A stretch of DNA of 22,367 bases, from NCBI GenBank assembly GCA_947305585.1, contig CAMZDY010000009.1, positions 1-22,367 of the forward strand, read 5' to 3'. The notes below the pieces were generated by a model, which worked only from the letters and a program-made list of their open reading frames with translations, was not told the DNA's origin and did no database searches. Source of the stretch: an uncultured Verrucomicrobiota bacterium. GTDB lineage: Bacteria > Verrucomicrobiota > Kiritimatiellia > RFP12 > UBA1067. Shown one piece after another: positions 4,407-12,332 of this stretch; position 1 is the stretch's first letter; every line of letters starts with the position of its first letter. The translations under genes and the position numbers were made by a program.

Positions 4407-7370
4407 CTATGCCCCCTTTCCGCAACATTTTTTGTACTTTTTGCCGCTTCCGCACGGGCAAGGGTCGTTGCGGCCCACTGCCGCCTGCGTCTTCGGCTTC
4501 ATGGAAATAGTTTGCGCCTGAAGCCCCAGGATGTCCGCTACCGTCTTGGGCTTGGAGGGGGCGGAGGGCTGCTGCTCCGGCTCGGGGTTGGCGGGAGTGT
4601 TGGCGTCGGTTGCCACCATCCGGGGCATGCGCTGATGCATCAGACGCTGCATGCGCATGGCGGTGGCGCTCCGGAACTCGCTCGACACCACCTTGCTCTT
4701 GACCGTGTTCATGAGCGTTTCGAACATGCCGAATGCCTCTTTCTTGTATTCGATCAAGGGGTCGCGCTGACCGTAGCTCCGCAGGTTCACACCCTGACGG
4801 AGATCGTCCATCGCCCTCAGATAATCCTGCCATTCGCGGTCGATCACCTGCAGGAACACGCCGCGCTCCATGAACGGCAGCACTTCCGGATCTTCGCTCC
4901 GGCACTTGGCCTCGTAAGCCTCCTCCACGCGCTTCATCACGAGCTCGCCCGCCTCGAGGGGACGGCCCATGAGCGGCTTAAGCTCCTCTTCGGTGCAGGT
5001 GATGGGGAAGGTGACGCCCAGCCAATTCATGAAATCGACGAGTTGGCCGTCTTTCTCGCTGAAGAGGTAGCGGTCGGCCTGGTTCATGACGAGGTCGTTC
5101 ATCACGTCCAGCACGAGGTTGTGCACCGCCTCCGGTTCGCCGGTCAAGACGCGTCCGCGCAATTCGTAGATGATGGCGCGCTGCTTGTTCATCACGTCAT
5201 CGTACTCGAGCGTGCGTTTGCGGACGGCGAAATGCTGCTGCTCGACGCGGCGCTGGGCCGTCTCGACCGACCGGTTGAGCCACTTGTGCTCCATCACGTC
5301 GCCCTCTTTCATGCCGAGCCGGGCCATGATGCCGCTGATGCGCTGCGAGCCGAACAGCCGCATCAACTGGTCTTCGAGGGAGATGAAGAACTGGCTGGAA
5401 CCGGGATCGCCCTGACGCGAGCAGCGTCCACGCAGCTGACGGTCGATTCTCCGGCTCTCGTGCCGCTCCGACCCGATCACGTGGAGACCCCCGAGCTCGG
5501 TGACGCCCTCTCCGAGCTTGATGTCGGTGCCGCGTCCGGCCATGTTGGTGGCGATGGTGACCGCCCCCTTCTGTCCCGCCAAGGCCACGATCTCTGCTTC
5601 GCGCGCATGGTTCTTGGCGTTAAGCACCTCGTGGGGGATGCGGGCCATCTTGAGCATGCGCGAAAGGATCTCGGAAGTGTCAACGGTCACCGTGCCCAGC
5701 AGGATCGGCTGGCCCTTCTCGTGGCGACGCGCCACATCGGCGATGATGGCCTTGAACTTCTCGCGCTGCGTGCGGTAGATCTGGTCGTTGTAGTCGATGC
5801 GGTTGACGGGCTTGTTGGTGGGGATCGACACCACGTCGAGCTTGTAGATGTCCTTGAATTCCCGCGCTTCCGTTTCGGCCGTGCCGGTCATGCCGGCCAG
5901 TTTCTTGTAAAGCCGGAAATAGTTCTGGATGGTGATGGTGGCGAGGGTTTGGCTTTCCTTCTCGATCTCCACCTGCTCCTTGGCTTCGACGGCCTGGTGG
6001 AGACCGTCCGACCAACGCCGACCGGGAAGCACGCGGCCCGTGAACTCGTCCACGATGTAGACGTGGTTGTCCTGCACCACGTAGTCCACGTCCTTTTCGT
6101 ACAGGCAGTAGGCCCTAAGAAGCTGGTCCACCACGTGCACGCGGTCGCTCTTCACCATGAAGTTGCTCTGGGCGTCGCGACGCTTTTCGAGGCGCTCCAC
6201 GTCGCTCAAGTTCTTGTCGCCGTCGATGGCGCTGAGCTCGGCCGCGAGGTCGGGGAGGACGAAAAGCTTGGGGTCTTCGGGGCAGATCTTCTCGCAGCCC
6301 TTGTCGGTGAGGGACACCTCGCGGGTGCGCTCGTCGATCGTGAAATAGAGCTCGTCCTTGAGCTTGAGCGCGCGCTCCTTCCACATTTCGGAGAGCATCT
6401 GCATCTCTACGTCCTCGTGCAGCTTCCGGAGCTCGGCGTCTTCCAGCAGGTGCAGGAACTGCTTGTGCTTGGGCATGGAGTGGTAGACCTGGTAGAATTT
6501 GTCCTTCACGGTCTGCACGTCGCCCGCCTCCCAGGCTTTCTTGGCCGACTGCACGAAATCGTTGCACTGCGCCGTCTGCACGCGCACGATGGAGGAGACG
6601 AGCGGGTTGATCTCGTTGTAGATGTGCGAGGTGGAGACGGTGGCCGGGCCCGAAATGATGAGCGGGGTGCGGGCTTCGTCGATCAAAATGGAGTCTACCT
6701 CGTCCACGATCGCGAAATTGTGGCCGCTCTGCACCACCTGTTCGGGACGGATGGCCATGCCGTTGTCGCGGAGGTAGTCGAAACCGAATTCGCTGTTGGT
6801 GCCGTAGGTGATGTCGCAGGCGTACTGGGCGCGGCGCTCGTCGGAGTCCATCGAATTCTGGATGCAGCCGACCGTGAGTCCGAGATAGCGGTAGAGGTGG
6901 CCCATCCAGCTGGCGTCGCGCCGGGCGAGGTAGTCGTTAACCGTCACGAGCTGCACGTTCTTGCCGGCGAGCGCGTTGAGGTACAAGGGGAGCGTGGCCA
7001 CGAGCGTCTTGCCTTCGCCCGTCTGCATTTCCGCGATCTTGCCCTGATGGAGCACGATGCCGCCGATGAGCTGCACGTCGAAGGGAATCATGTTCCAGAC
7101 GAGCGTATGGCCGCAGACTTCTTCGGTGGTGCCAACTAAATGGCGACAGGCGTTTTTGACGAGGGCGAACGCGTCCTCTAGGATGTCATCCAGAGTTTCT
7201 CCGTTCTTGACGCGCTCGCGCAGTTCGGCCGTCTTTTTGGGGAAATCTTCGTCCGCGAGATGCTGCGCCTCGAGCGCCGCTTCCTTGGCGTTGATGCGTG
7301 CGACGACCGGCCAGAGCTTCTTGAGTTCCCGTTCGTTCTTGGTGCCGAAAATCAGCTTCAGGATGTTCAT
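4407..7370 (-). CDS. secA: Protein translocase ATPase SecA
   Basis: SecA drives preproteins through SecYEG using ATP. At 987 residues it is on the long side. Walker A is MQTGEGKT (115-122), Walker B is DEVD (223-226), and motif VI region reads RQLRGRCSRQGDPGSSQFF. The C-terminus is a zinc-binding SEC-C motif (CPCGSGKKYKKCC), which contacts SecB or ribosomes. Between the two halves of the preprotein-crosslinking region lies an extra segment of about 60-80 residues (from HSMPKHKQFLHLL to FTIDERTREVSLTDKG); comparable insertions are known in Bacteroidetes and PVC SecAs and support the taxonomic guess. The ATG overlaps the lpxB stop (ATGA), so export ATPase synthesis is coupled to lipid A synthesis genes. 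The opposite strand is free of stops for long stretches but is a shadow. Confidence 0.97.
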   Translation of the reverse strand: MNILKLIFGTKNERELKKLWPVVARINAKEAALEAQHLADEDFPKKTAELRERVKNGETLDDILEDAFALVKNACRHLVGTTEEVCGHTLVWNMIPFDVQLIGGIVLHQGKIAEMQTGEGKTLVATLPLYLNALAGKNVQLVTVNDYLARRDASWMGHLYRYLGLTVGCIQNSMDSDERRAQYACDITYGTNSEFGFDYLRDNGMAIRPEQVVQSGHNFAIVDEVDSILIDEARTPLIISGPATVSTSHIYNEINPLVSSIVRVQTAQCNDFVQSAKKAWEAGDVQTVKDKFYQVYHSMPKHKQFLHLLEDAELRKLHEDVEMQMLSEMWKERALKLKDELYFTIDERTREVSLTDKGCEKICPEDPKLFVLPDLAAELSAIDGDKNLSDVERLEKRRDAQSNFMVKSDRVHVVDQLLRAYCLYEKDVDYVVQDNHVYIVDEFTGRVLPGRRWSDGLHQAVEAKEQVEIEKESQTLATITIQNYFRLYKKLAGMTGTAETEAREFKDIYKLDVVSIPTNKPVNRIDYNDQIYRTQREKFKAIIADVARRHEKGQPILLGTVTVDTSEILSRMLKMARIPHEVLNAKNHAREAEIVALAGQKGAVTIATNMAGRGTDIKLGEGVTELGGLHVIGSERHESRRIDRQLRGRCSRQGDPGSSQFFISLEDQLMRLFGSQRISGIMARLGMKEGDVMEHKWLNRSVETAQRRVEQQHFAVRKRTLEYDDVMNKQRAIIYELRGRVLTGEPEAVHNLVLDVMNDLVMNQADRYLFSEKDGQLVDFMNWLGVTFPITCTEEELKPLMGRPLEAGELVMKRVEEAYEAKCRSEDPEVLPFMERGVFLQVIDREWQDYLRAMDDLRQGVNLRSYGQRDPLIEYKKEAFGMFETLMNTVKSKVVSSEFRSATAMRMQRLMHQRMPRMVATDANTPANPEPEQQPSAPSKPKTVADILGLQAQTISMKPKTQAAVGRNDPCPCGSGKKYKKCCGKGA

Positions 7371-8422
7371 GCTATTTGTTCCACTATGTTTTCGATGGGG
7401 TCGCCCTTGCTTTTCAAAAGCGACACCGTTTGTTCCAGCCTTGCCGACTGTTGCTTCCGTGCGTCGGCGTCATCCAGCCATCGATCCAGCTGACGGCATA
7501 CCGCCTCGACCGTGAAATTCTCCTGGAGAAGCTCGGGCATGGGTTGGTCGCCCTTGCCTCCGCAACGGTCCCAGATGATGTTCGCGAGCCCCACGTACTT
7601 CGTGCCGGTCAAGGCGCGACGGAGAAACGCCGCCAGCAGCGCGCTCACCCGGTAGACGAGGATGGTGGGACAGCCGCAGAAAGCCGCTTCCAATGTGGCC
7701 GTGCCGCTCGCGACTACGGCGCATTCGGACTTGAGGAGCACCTCCCTCGCGCCGCCCAGCCGCACTTCGACGTTGGGGGGCAGCTTGAAGCCCCGGATCC
7801 AGCCCAAAGCGCGATCGTGGGCGGCCGGAATGGTGAAAGCGAGGTTGGGATGGAGCTTCGCCACTTCGAGGAGCGTGGGGAGAATGCGCATCACTTCGCC
7901 CTTGCGCGAACCGGGCAGGAGCGCCACCCGCTTCGGCTGCGGATCGCGCACGAGACCCTCGAACTGGCGCGCAAGCGGATGGCCGGTGAATACGGCGAGA
8001 CCGGGACGGAAAAGCGACGGTTCGAACGGGAAGAAGCAGCAGAGCCGGTCGAGCGACGCTTCGATCTTGGGGATGCGGCCCTGATGCCACGCCCACACCT
8101 GGGGACAGACGATATGCACCGCCTTGACACCGCGACTTTTGGCATAGGCGGCGAGCTTGAGGTTCATGCCGGGATAATCGATCGTCACGATCGCGTCGGG
8201 ACGCCATTCGTCGATGGCGCGCTCCATCGTGCGTTTGACGCGCAGGAAGAAGAAAATCCGGCTCAGCACCGCAGCGAACCCGAACACCGCCAAGTCAGCG
8301 ATCTCGAAGCCGTAGTCCTGGTAGGTGCGGATTTCGCACCCTGGAAGCCGCGCCGCGAGCTCGCGCGCGTAGATCATGCCGGACTCCTCGCCGGCCAAAA
8401 GCAGGATCTTTTTCTTCGTCAT
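7367..8422 (-). CDS. lpxB: Lipid-A-disaccharide synthase
   Basis: LpxB (GT-B fold, family GT19) condenses UDP-diacylglucosamine with lipid X to form the lipid A disaccharide. The 351-residue product shows LLLAGEESG (11-15), YPGMNLKLA, CPQVWAWHQGRIPKI, FPFEP, FTGHPLA, LLPGSRKGEV, SGTATLEAAFCGCP and a C-terminal NIIWDR...PELLQ, all in the family order. Two deviations exist near the N-terminus: the usual SGD is SGM (Met16), and the GIGGxxM segment normally following the first helix is absent, making the protein roughly 30 residues short. The start at 8422 (ATGACGAAG) overlaps the lpxI stop (ATGA); its own stop overlaps the secA start likewise. Confidence 0.93.
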   Translation of the reverse strand: MTKKKILLLAGEESGMIYARELAARLPGCEIRTYQDYGFEIADLAVFGFAAVLSRIFFFLRVKRTMERAIDEWRPDAIVTIDYPGMNLKLAAYAKSRGVKAVHIVCPQVWAWHQGRIPKIEASLDRLCCFFPFEPSLFRPGLAVFTGHPLARQFEGLVRDPQPKRVALLPGSRKGEVMRILPTLLEVAKLHPNLAFTIPAAHDRALGWIRGFKLPPNVEVRLGGAREVLLKSECAVVASGTATLEAAFCGCPTILVYRVSALLAAFLRRALTGTKYVGLANIIWDRCGGKGDQPMPELLQENFTVEAVCRQLDRWLDDADARKQQSARLEQTVSLLKSKGDPIENIVEQIA

Positions 8423-9258
8423 GGTCTCAACGGCGCGGGCGGAAGTCCGCTCTCCACCCCCACGATGGCGATCGAATGCTTGTTGGCGTAGGCGAGCACC
8501 TTGTCCTTCTGCAGCACGATCTGCCGCCCCGCCTGGAACGCAATCGCGGTAGCTCCCGCCTTGTGCATGGTTTTCAAAGTCTTGAGCCCGATGACGGGTA
8601 TGTCGAAACGGAAGTCGTGACCGTCCCGCGCCGCTTTGTAGACGATCGACCCGCCCCCGCGCGAAAGCTTGCCTCCGCGCTTGATGGCCGCGTTCGTGCC
8701 CTCGAACGCCTCTACCGCGAGCACCATGCCGTCGCGCACCATCACCGTCTGCCCCACGTCGTGGAGCCCCATGTCGTGCGCCACTTTCTTGGCGTGTTCG
8801 ATGTCGCTCGCCTCCTGGGCGGTGAGATCGCGCGCCGTGAGCCGCCCCACGCCCGGCATGGAATCGTCCATGAAGAGCGAAGCCGGCAGCACCTTGAGGC
8901 CCATCTGGCCGAGCTTTTCGATGAGTTTGCCGAAGATGGTGTGCGCGTTCTTGACCTTGAGCTCGTCGAGCCATTTCTGGATTTCGCGGTCGAACCCGCC
9001 CCGGAAAATCGACATGGGGCTGATCTGCCCCGCCATGATCACGCCGTCATACCCTTCCGAAGCCAGTTTGCGCAACGAGGCGATAGACTCGCGCAAGGTG
9101 AACCACCTTACGTGATCGGCCGCCAAAGCCGTCCTGCGCGAGGTCGAACCTTTGATCGCCACGACATCCACTTGCGGCACGCCCGCCTTGTGCGCACCCT
9201 CCACGAGCAACCGGGGATAATCCCCGCTACCCGCGATTATCGCCAACTTTTCTATCAT
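8419..9258 (-). CDS. lpxI: UDP-2,3-diacylglucosamine pyrophosphatase LpxI
   Basis: LpxI cleaves UDP-2,3-diacylglucosamine to lipid X and UMP, the step before LpxB, and replaces LpxH in many bacteria. The 279-residue protein starts with KLAIIAGSGDYPRLL and continues with GVIMAGQISP, the central DIEHAKKVAHDMGLHDVGQT, LAVEAFEGTNAAIKRGG, and FDIPVIGLKTLKTM near the C-terminus, all family features (formerly DUF1009). The ATG at 9258 is the only start compatible with the family N-terminus. It lies only 8 nt from the -10 hexamer of its promoter and has no ribosome site, implying a leaderless mRNA. It is the first gene of the unit running to the STAS gene. Confidence 0.93.
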   Translation of the reverse strand: MIEKLAIIAGSGDYPRLLVEGAHKAGVPQVDVVAIKGSTSRRTALAADHVRWFTLRESIASLRKLASEGYDGVIMAGQISPMSIFRGGFDREIQKWLDELKVKNAHTIFGKLIEKLGQMGLKVLPASLFMDDSMPGVGRLTARDLTAQEASDIEHAKKVAHDMGLHDVGQTVMVRDGMVLAVEAFEGTNAAIKRGGKLSRGGGSIVYKAARDGHDFRFDIPVIGLKTLKTMHKAGATAIAFQAGRQIVLQKDKVLAYANKHSIAIVGVESGLPPAPLRP

Positions 9259-9266
9259 TGTATAAT

Positions 9267-9295
9267 ATTATATCATATTCCCGGCCAAAAATCAA
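9267..9295 (-). promoter_or_regulatory. Promoter of the lpxI-lpxB-secA unit (leaderless start)
   Basis: A -35 TTGATT (9290-9295), a 17-bp spacer and an extended -10 TGA-TATAAT (9267-9272) precede lpxI. Counting 6-7 nt from the hexamer puts the transcription start at about 9258-9260, that is at or within two bases of the lpxI ATG. The core TATGATATAATAT is the same as in the other two promoters of the window. Confidence 0.8.
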
Positions 9296-9327
9296 GCGCT
9301 AATTTACGTTTGCCGTCAGGTTAGCGC
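9287..9327 (-). terminator. Possible intrinsic terminator after dus
   Basis: On the minus strand GCGCTAA (9327-9321, overlapping the last dus codons) can pair with TTAGCGC (9302-9296) around an 18-nt loop that contains a further 3-bp stem. TTGATTTTT follows directly. The stem is only 7 bp and the T-run is interrupted, so this is a weak candidate. The T-run coincides with the -35 of the lpxI promoter. Confidence 0.35.
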
Positions 9328-10146
9328 CAATTTCAGTTCGGCGAGAGACCGGGAAATTTTGATTAGATTCCATCGACGGGACCACCTAGGCAGTTCGCGC
9401 CAGTAGGCCAAAAGCTCCTTGATCCGGCCCAAAACCGGCCTTTCGCCGTAGAGTTCGGCCCGGCTTGCGTCGATATAGCGGGAGAGCAGTTCCATTATGT
9501 CCGCCCTTTCGCCCAAGGACCGGATGAACGGACGTCCGACCATATTGCCGCCCGGACCGTTATATATGAGCGGCATTCCGGCCACTTCGCGGATGCGCGC
9601 GAAGGCGGCTTCGTCGCACGGACCTTCGTACATCGCCTTGGCGGTCCGGGGGTGGACGGTCAGGAAGCGCAAGGGATACCGGTTCAGCATCGGCATGAGC
9701 GAAAGGAGTTCGTCGTTCCGCTCCACGCCCAGGCGCGCCTTGACGGAGAAATTGCCGGGGCCCATCACTTCGCAACCGGTCTCAACCATGCGTTCCAGGA
9801 CGTCCGGAGTGCGCAAAAGTCCGCTCCCGCGTCCCTTGTTGCGCACCATCGGGAACGGACATCCGCAGTTGAGGTCGGCCGTAACATGGCCGATTTCGCG
9901 GATGCGTTCGAGACAATACCGGAGCGCGAGCGGGTCTTTGCCGATGAACTGGACGGTTACGTTCGGTTCGACCGGTGATACTTCGCGATCTTTGAGCGGA
10001 TCCAAGCCCGGCATGGCGGAAACGAACGGCGTGATGGCTCCGGTGAAGCCGGCCTCTTCGATGGCGGACTTGAACACCCGTCGGAAGGTGCGGATGGTTA
10101 CGCCACGCAGGGGCGCCAGCAGTTTAATAGACGAGCTGGCTGCCAC
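9316..10146 (-). CDS. dus: tRNA-dihydrouridine synthase family protein
   Basis: Dus enzymes are FMN-dependent and reduce uridines in tRNA. The 276-residue protein has LLAPLRGVT (FMN site), LNCGCPFP with the catalytic Cys96, SVKARLG, TVHPRTAKAMYEGP and MPLIYNG, then a C-terminal helical region. Between IYNG (about 194-197) and GR (204-205) only six residues remain, whereas family members have about 25 (the helix between barrel strands 7 and 8, ending in the gvMIGRg motif). The barrel is therefore unusual. The start is taken as GTG at 10146, which overlaps the kinase gene by 23 bp; no ATG fits. A hairpin and the lpxI promoter follow the stop. Confidence 0.85.
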   Translation of the reverse strand: MAASSSIKLLAPLRGVTIRTFRRVFKSAIEEAGFTGAITPFVSAMPGLDPLKDREVSPVEPNVTVQFIGKDPLALRYCLERIREIGHVTADLNCGCPFPMVRNKGRGSGLLRTPDVLERMVETGCEVMGPGNFSVKARLGVERNDELLSLMPMLNRYPLRFLTVHPRTAKAMYEGPCDEAAFARIREVAGMPLIYNGPGGNMVGRPFIRSLGERADIMELLSRYIDASRAELYGERPVLGRIKELLAYWRELPRWSRRWNLIKISRSLAELKLALT

Positions 10147-11053
10147 CGATGGTCTCGCGCAGGATGCTGTCGCCCGGGACGGCGTTGGGGGAGGCGGTTT
10201 CGATCAGCCGGAAGAACTCGCAGGAATTGATGACCGGGAAGTTGTCGGGCTGACGTATGCGCACCATTTCCAGGAGGCCGAGAATATAGGGTTTAAGGAC
10301 CGCCATTTCGTAGTCGAGCGAGGAGTCGAACTCCACGTCGGCGTTGGGGCGGAACGGGTCGATCCACTTCTTTTCGCCCTCCCGCACGAGCGGCCACATG
10401 CGGAGCGTTTCCGCCGGGTGGGTCTTGCGGAACTGGTTGTCGCGCACCATTCGCCGGTAGAGACGGTTCTCGGAAGGCCGGAGTTTGGTGAAGGCGAACA
10501 CCTCCAGATTGCTCCGGGGCTCCACGAAAATGCGGTACTTCATTTCGTCCGGCACGTACTCGGTGAGGATCGGATTGAGCGAATGGATGCCTTCGAGCAC
10601 GATGATGCCGTTCGGGGGCAGGTGGCGCGAAGCCGAAATATCGTCGAACGGGGCCTTCTTGACGAAATCGAAGCGGTGCGCCACGATCGTCCGCCCTTCG
10701 AGCAGCGCGTTGAGGTCGGCCGCCAGACGCACGCGGTCCACGCAGTCCACATGCTCGTAGTCGAGCGAGCCGTCGGGGTTCTTGGGATAGTAGGGGTCGC
10801 CCTTGAAATAGTCGTCGGTGGAAAGGTGGAGCGCGTAGATGCCGTCCACCCTAAGTTGCGTACAGAGCCGCTTGGCGGTAGTGGTCTTGCCGGCCGAAGA
10901 CCCCCCCGACACCAACACCAGCCGGACGCCGGATTTGGACACGATGGAATCGGCGATGGCGGAGAGCGCCTTGTGCTGACGGGCTTCGCAGACGCGGACA
11001 AATTCGTCGAATTCGCCGCCCAGCACCTGTTCGTTGAGCTCGTCGATGGTCAT
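10124..11053 (-). CDS. Uridine-kinase-like nucleoside kinase (P-loop)
   Basis: The 309-residue protein belongs to the phosphoribulokinase/uridine kinase superfamily. The P-loop GGSSAGKTT is at 50-58, followed by STDDYFKGDPYYP (acceptor-side Asp), HRFDFVKK, IIVLEGIHSLNP, and RRMVRDNQFR...LRMWPLVREGEKK. These blocks match the kinase half of larger proteins, found for example in Clostridia and Thermotoga, that carry a threonyl-tRNA-synthetase-like N-terminal half; here that half is missing and replaced by about 45 helical residues. Substrate is probably a nucleoside, but this is inferred. The ATG at 11053 overlaps the nadK stop (ATGA), and the 3' end overlaps dus. Confidence 0.8.
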   Translation of the reverse strand: MTIDELNEQVLGGEFDEFVRVCEARQHKALSAIADSIVSKSGVRLVLVSGGSSAGKTTTAKRLCTQLRVDGIYALHLSTDDYFKGDPYYPKNPDGSLDYEHVDCVDRVRLAADLNALLEGRTIVAHRFDFVKKAPFDDISASRHLPPNGIIVLEGIHSLNPILTEYVPDEMKYRIFVEPRSNLEVFAFTKLRPSENRLYRRMVRDNQFRKTHPAETLRMWPLVREGEKKWIDPFRPNADVEFDSSLDYEMAVLKPYILGLLEMVRIRQPDNFPVINSCEFFRLIETASPNAVPGDSILRETIGGSQLVY

Positions 11054-11862
11054 AGGGAGTTGGTGCCTCTCCATCCGATCTTGCGGCGCATCACGTCGCA
11101 GGGATCGTAACCTTCGAGCTCGATGATGAGCGCGTTCTGCCCCGAACGCACCACTTCCACCGTTTCGTTGCCGTCGAGCGTAAACACCGGTTCGCCGTCG
11201 GCATAGACGTTGATCTTCTCGGCGCGACCGTTCGAACGTTGGCAGCTGGTGATGGCGAATTTGTACTTGTCGCCGAAGACGACGGGCCTTACGCCCAAAG
11301 TGTGCGGATTCATGGGGGTCACCACCATCACGCCCGATTCCGGCATCACCACCGGGCCTCCGGCGGAAAGCGAATAGGCGGTAGAGCCGGTGGGGGTGGC
11401 CACGATGAGCCCGTCGCACATGTAGCGGGTGAACAGTTTGCCGTTCACCTGCAGATCGAGCACTGCGGCGTGGCCGCTTATTTCGCGCGCGATCACCACA
11501 TCGTTCAAAGCGGTGATCATGGGCCCCACCACGCCCACCTTGCCGATCGAAAGGACGGCGCGTTGGGACACGCGGAAGCGCCCGGCCGCCAGTTCCTCGA
11601 TGGCGAAGTCGAAATCCTTCTCCTCCACGCTCGAAAGGTAGCCCAAAGTGCCCATGTTGAGTCCAAGGACCGGCACGCCGGGATACTCGTGGATGGCGCG
11701 CAAGATGGTGCCGTCGCCCCCCAAGGCCACGATGACGTCGGCGTCGTAGCCCATGCATTCCTTGATGCCGTACTGCGCGGCTTTGGCGGCCAGGAGTTCC
11801 TTCTTGGCGAGGGCGTCGGCCTTCTTCAGGTTGACGCTAAAATGGATTTTGCCTATTTTCAT
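11050..11862 (-). CDS. nadK: NAD kinase
   Basis: NAD kinase phosphorylates NAD to NADP. The 270-residue protein has the signature VALGGDGTILRA (GGDGT at 48-52), LGLNMGTLGYL, ALNDVVIAR, CDGLIVATPTGSTAYSLSAGGP and a C-terminal beta domain with NVYADGEP. The N-terminus is short; the helix preceding the diacylglycerol-kinase-like core is only about 40 residues. The start ATG at 11862 overlaps the GNAT stop (ATGA), and the stop overlaps the kinase start (ATGA), so it is coupled on both sides. Confidence 0.95.
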   Translation of the reverse strand: MKIGKIHFSVNLKKADALAKKELLAAKAAQYGIKECMGYDADVIVALGGDGTILRAIHEYPGVPVLGLNMGTLGYLSSVEEKDFDFAIEELAAGRFRVSQRAVLSIGKVGVVGPMITALNDVVIAREISGHAAVLDLQVNGKLFTRYMCDGLIVATPTGSTAYSLSAGGPVVMPESGVMVVTPMNPHTLGVRPVVFGDKYKFAITSCQRSNGRAEKINVYADGEPVFTLDGNETVEVVRSGQNALIIELEGYDPCDVMRRKIGWRGTNSL

Positions 11863-12332
11863 CGCTTCATCGCAATTTCGGGACAGGTGAAAGGATCGGT
11901 ATGCTTGGTGCAGTTGATGCAGCCGGTGTAAAGCTTGTGCATGACTTCCGTCTTGGGGATTTCGCGGAAGCCGAGCGAACGGAAGAAGTCGGGCGCGAAA
12001 GTGAGCACCACGAGTTCCATCGGCTCGAAGACGGACACTTTTCTGGCGATCGCCTCTACCAGCATCCCGCCCGCCCCTTGGCGGCGAAACGCCGTCTTGA
12101 CCGCAAGCGACTGGATCTCCACCATCGCCTTCGACCAGTCGCCCAATTCCGGATGAATGGTGTAGGCCGCGCAGCCGATCATTTCCCCTTCGGCCTCGGC
12201 CACGAAAAAGCGGTCGATGTTCTCCACGATATTGCCGATGGAACGCGGCACGAGCTGGTCGCGATTGAGGTGGATGAGGGCGAAAATCTTTTCCGCATCC
12301 TTGAGCCGGGCCGGTCTTATCAACGTCGCCAT
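11859..12332 (-). CDS. GNAT N-acetyltransferase with C-terminal cysteine motif (N-acetylglutamate-synthase-like)
   Basis: This 157-residue GNAT enzyme has the acetyl-CoA loop RRQGAGG (83-89) after VEIQSLAV, and FRSLGFREIPK near the end. The tail carries three cysteines (138, 141, 150) in YTGCINC...TCPEIAM. A similar tail (KxxxCxxCpxxxxCxExAM) occurs in short stand-alone ArgA-type N-acetylglutamate synthases, so acetylation of glutamate is a reasonable guess, but no arginine genes are adjacent. Start: ATG at 12332 has GGA 8 nt upstream; an in-frame ATG at 12344 has no ribosome site. Either overlaps the end of the helicase gene. Confidence 0.75.
   Translation of the reverse strand: MATLIRPARLKDAEKIFALIHLNRDQLVPRSIGNIVENIDRFFVAEAEGEMIGCAAYTIHPELGDWSKAMVEIQSLAVKTAFRRQGAGGMLVEAIARKVSVFEPMELVVLTFAPDFFRSLGFREIPKTEVMHKLYTGCINCTKHTDPFTCPEIAMKR

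Noticed and set aside
4405..4905. A longer ispD extending into secA
   Set aside because: IspD homology begins at the ATG at 4404; the upstream residues are shadow of secA.
4512..7139. A very long open frame (875 codons) on the plus strand opposite secA
   Set aside because: It mirrors secA exactly, has no family motifs and is rich in His, Val, Leu, Gly and Ala as expected for the antisense of GC-rich codons.
8423..8974. A longer lpxB extending upstream in the open frame
   Set aside because: The upstream part is an out-of-frame translation of lpxI, and LpxB homology begins at MTKKKILLLAGEESG.
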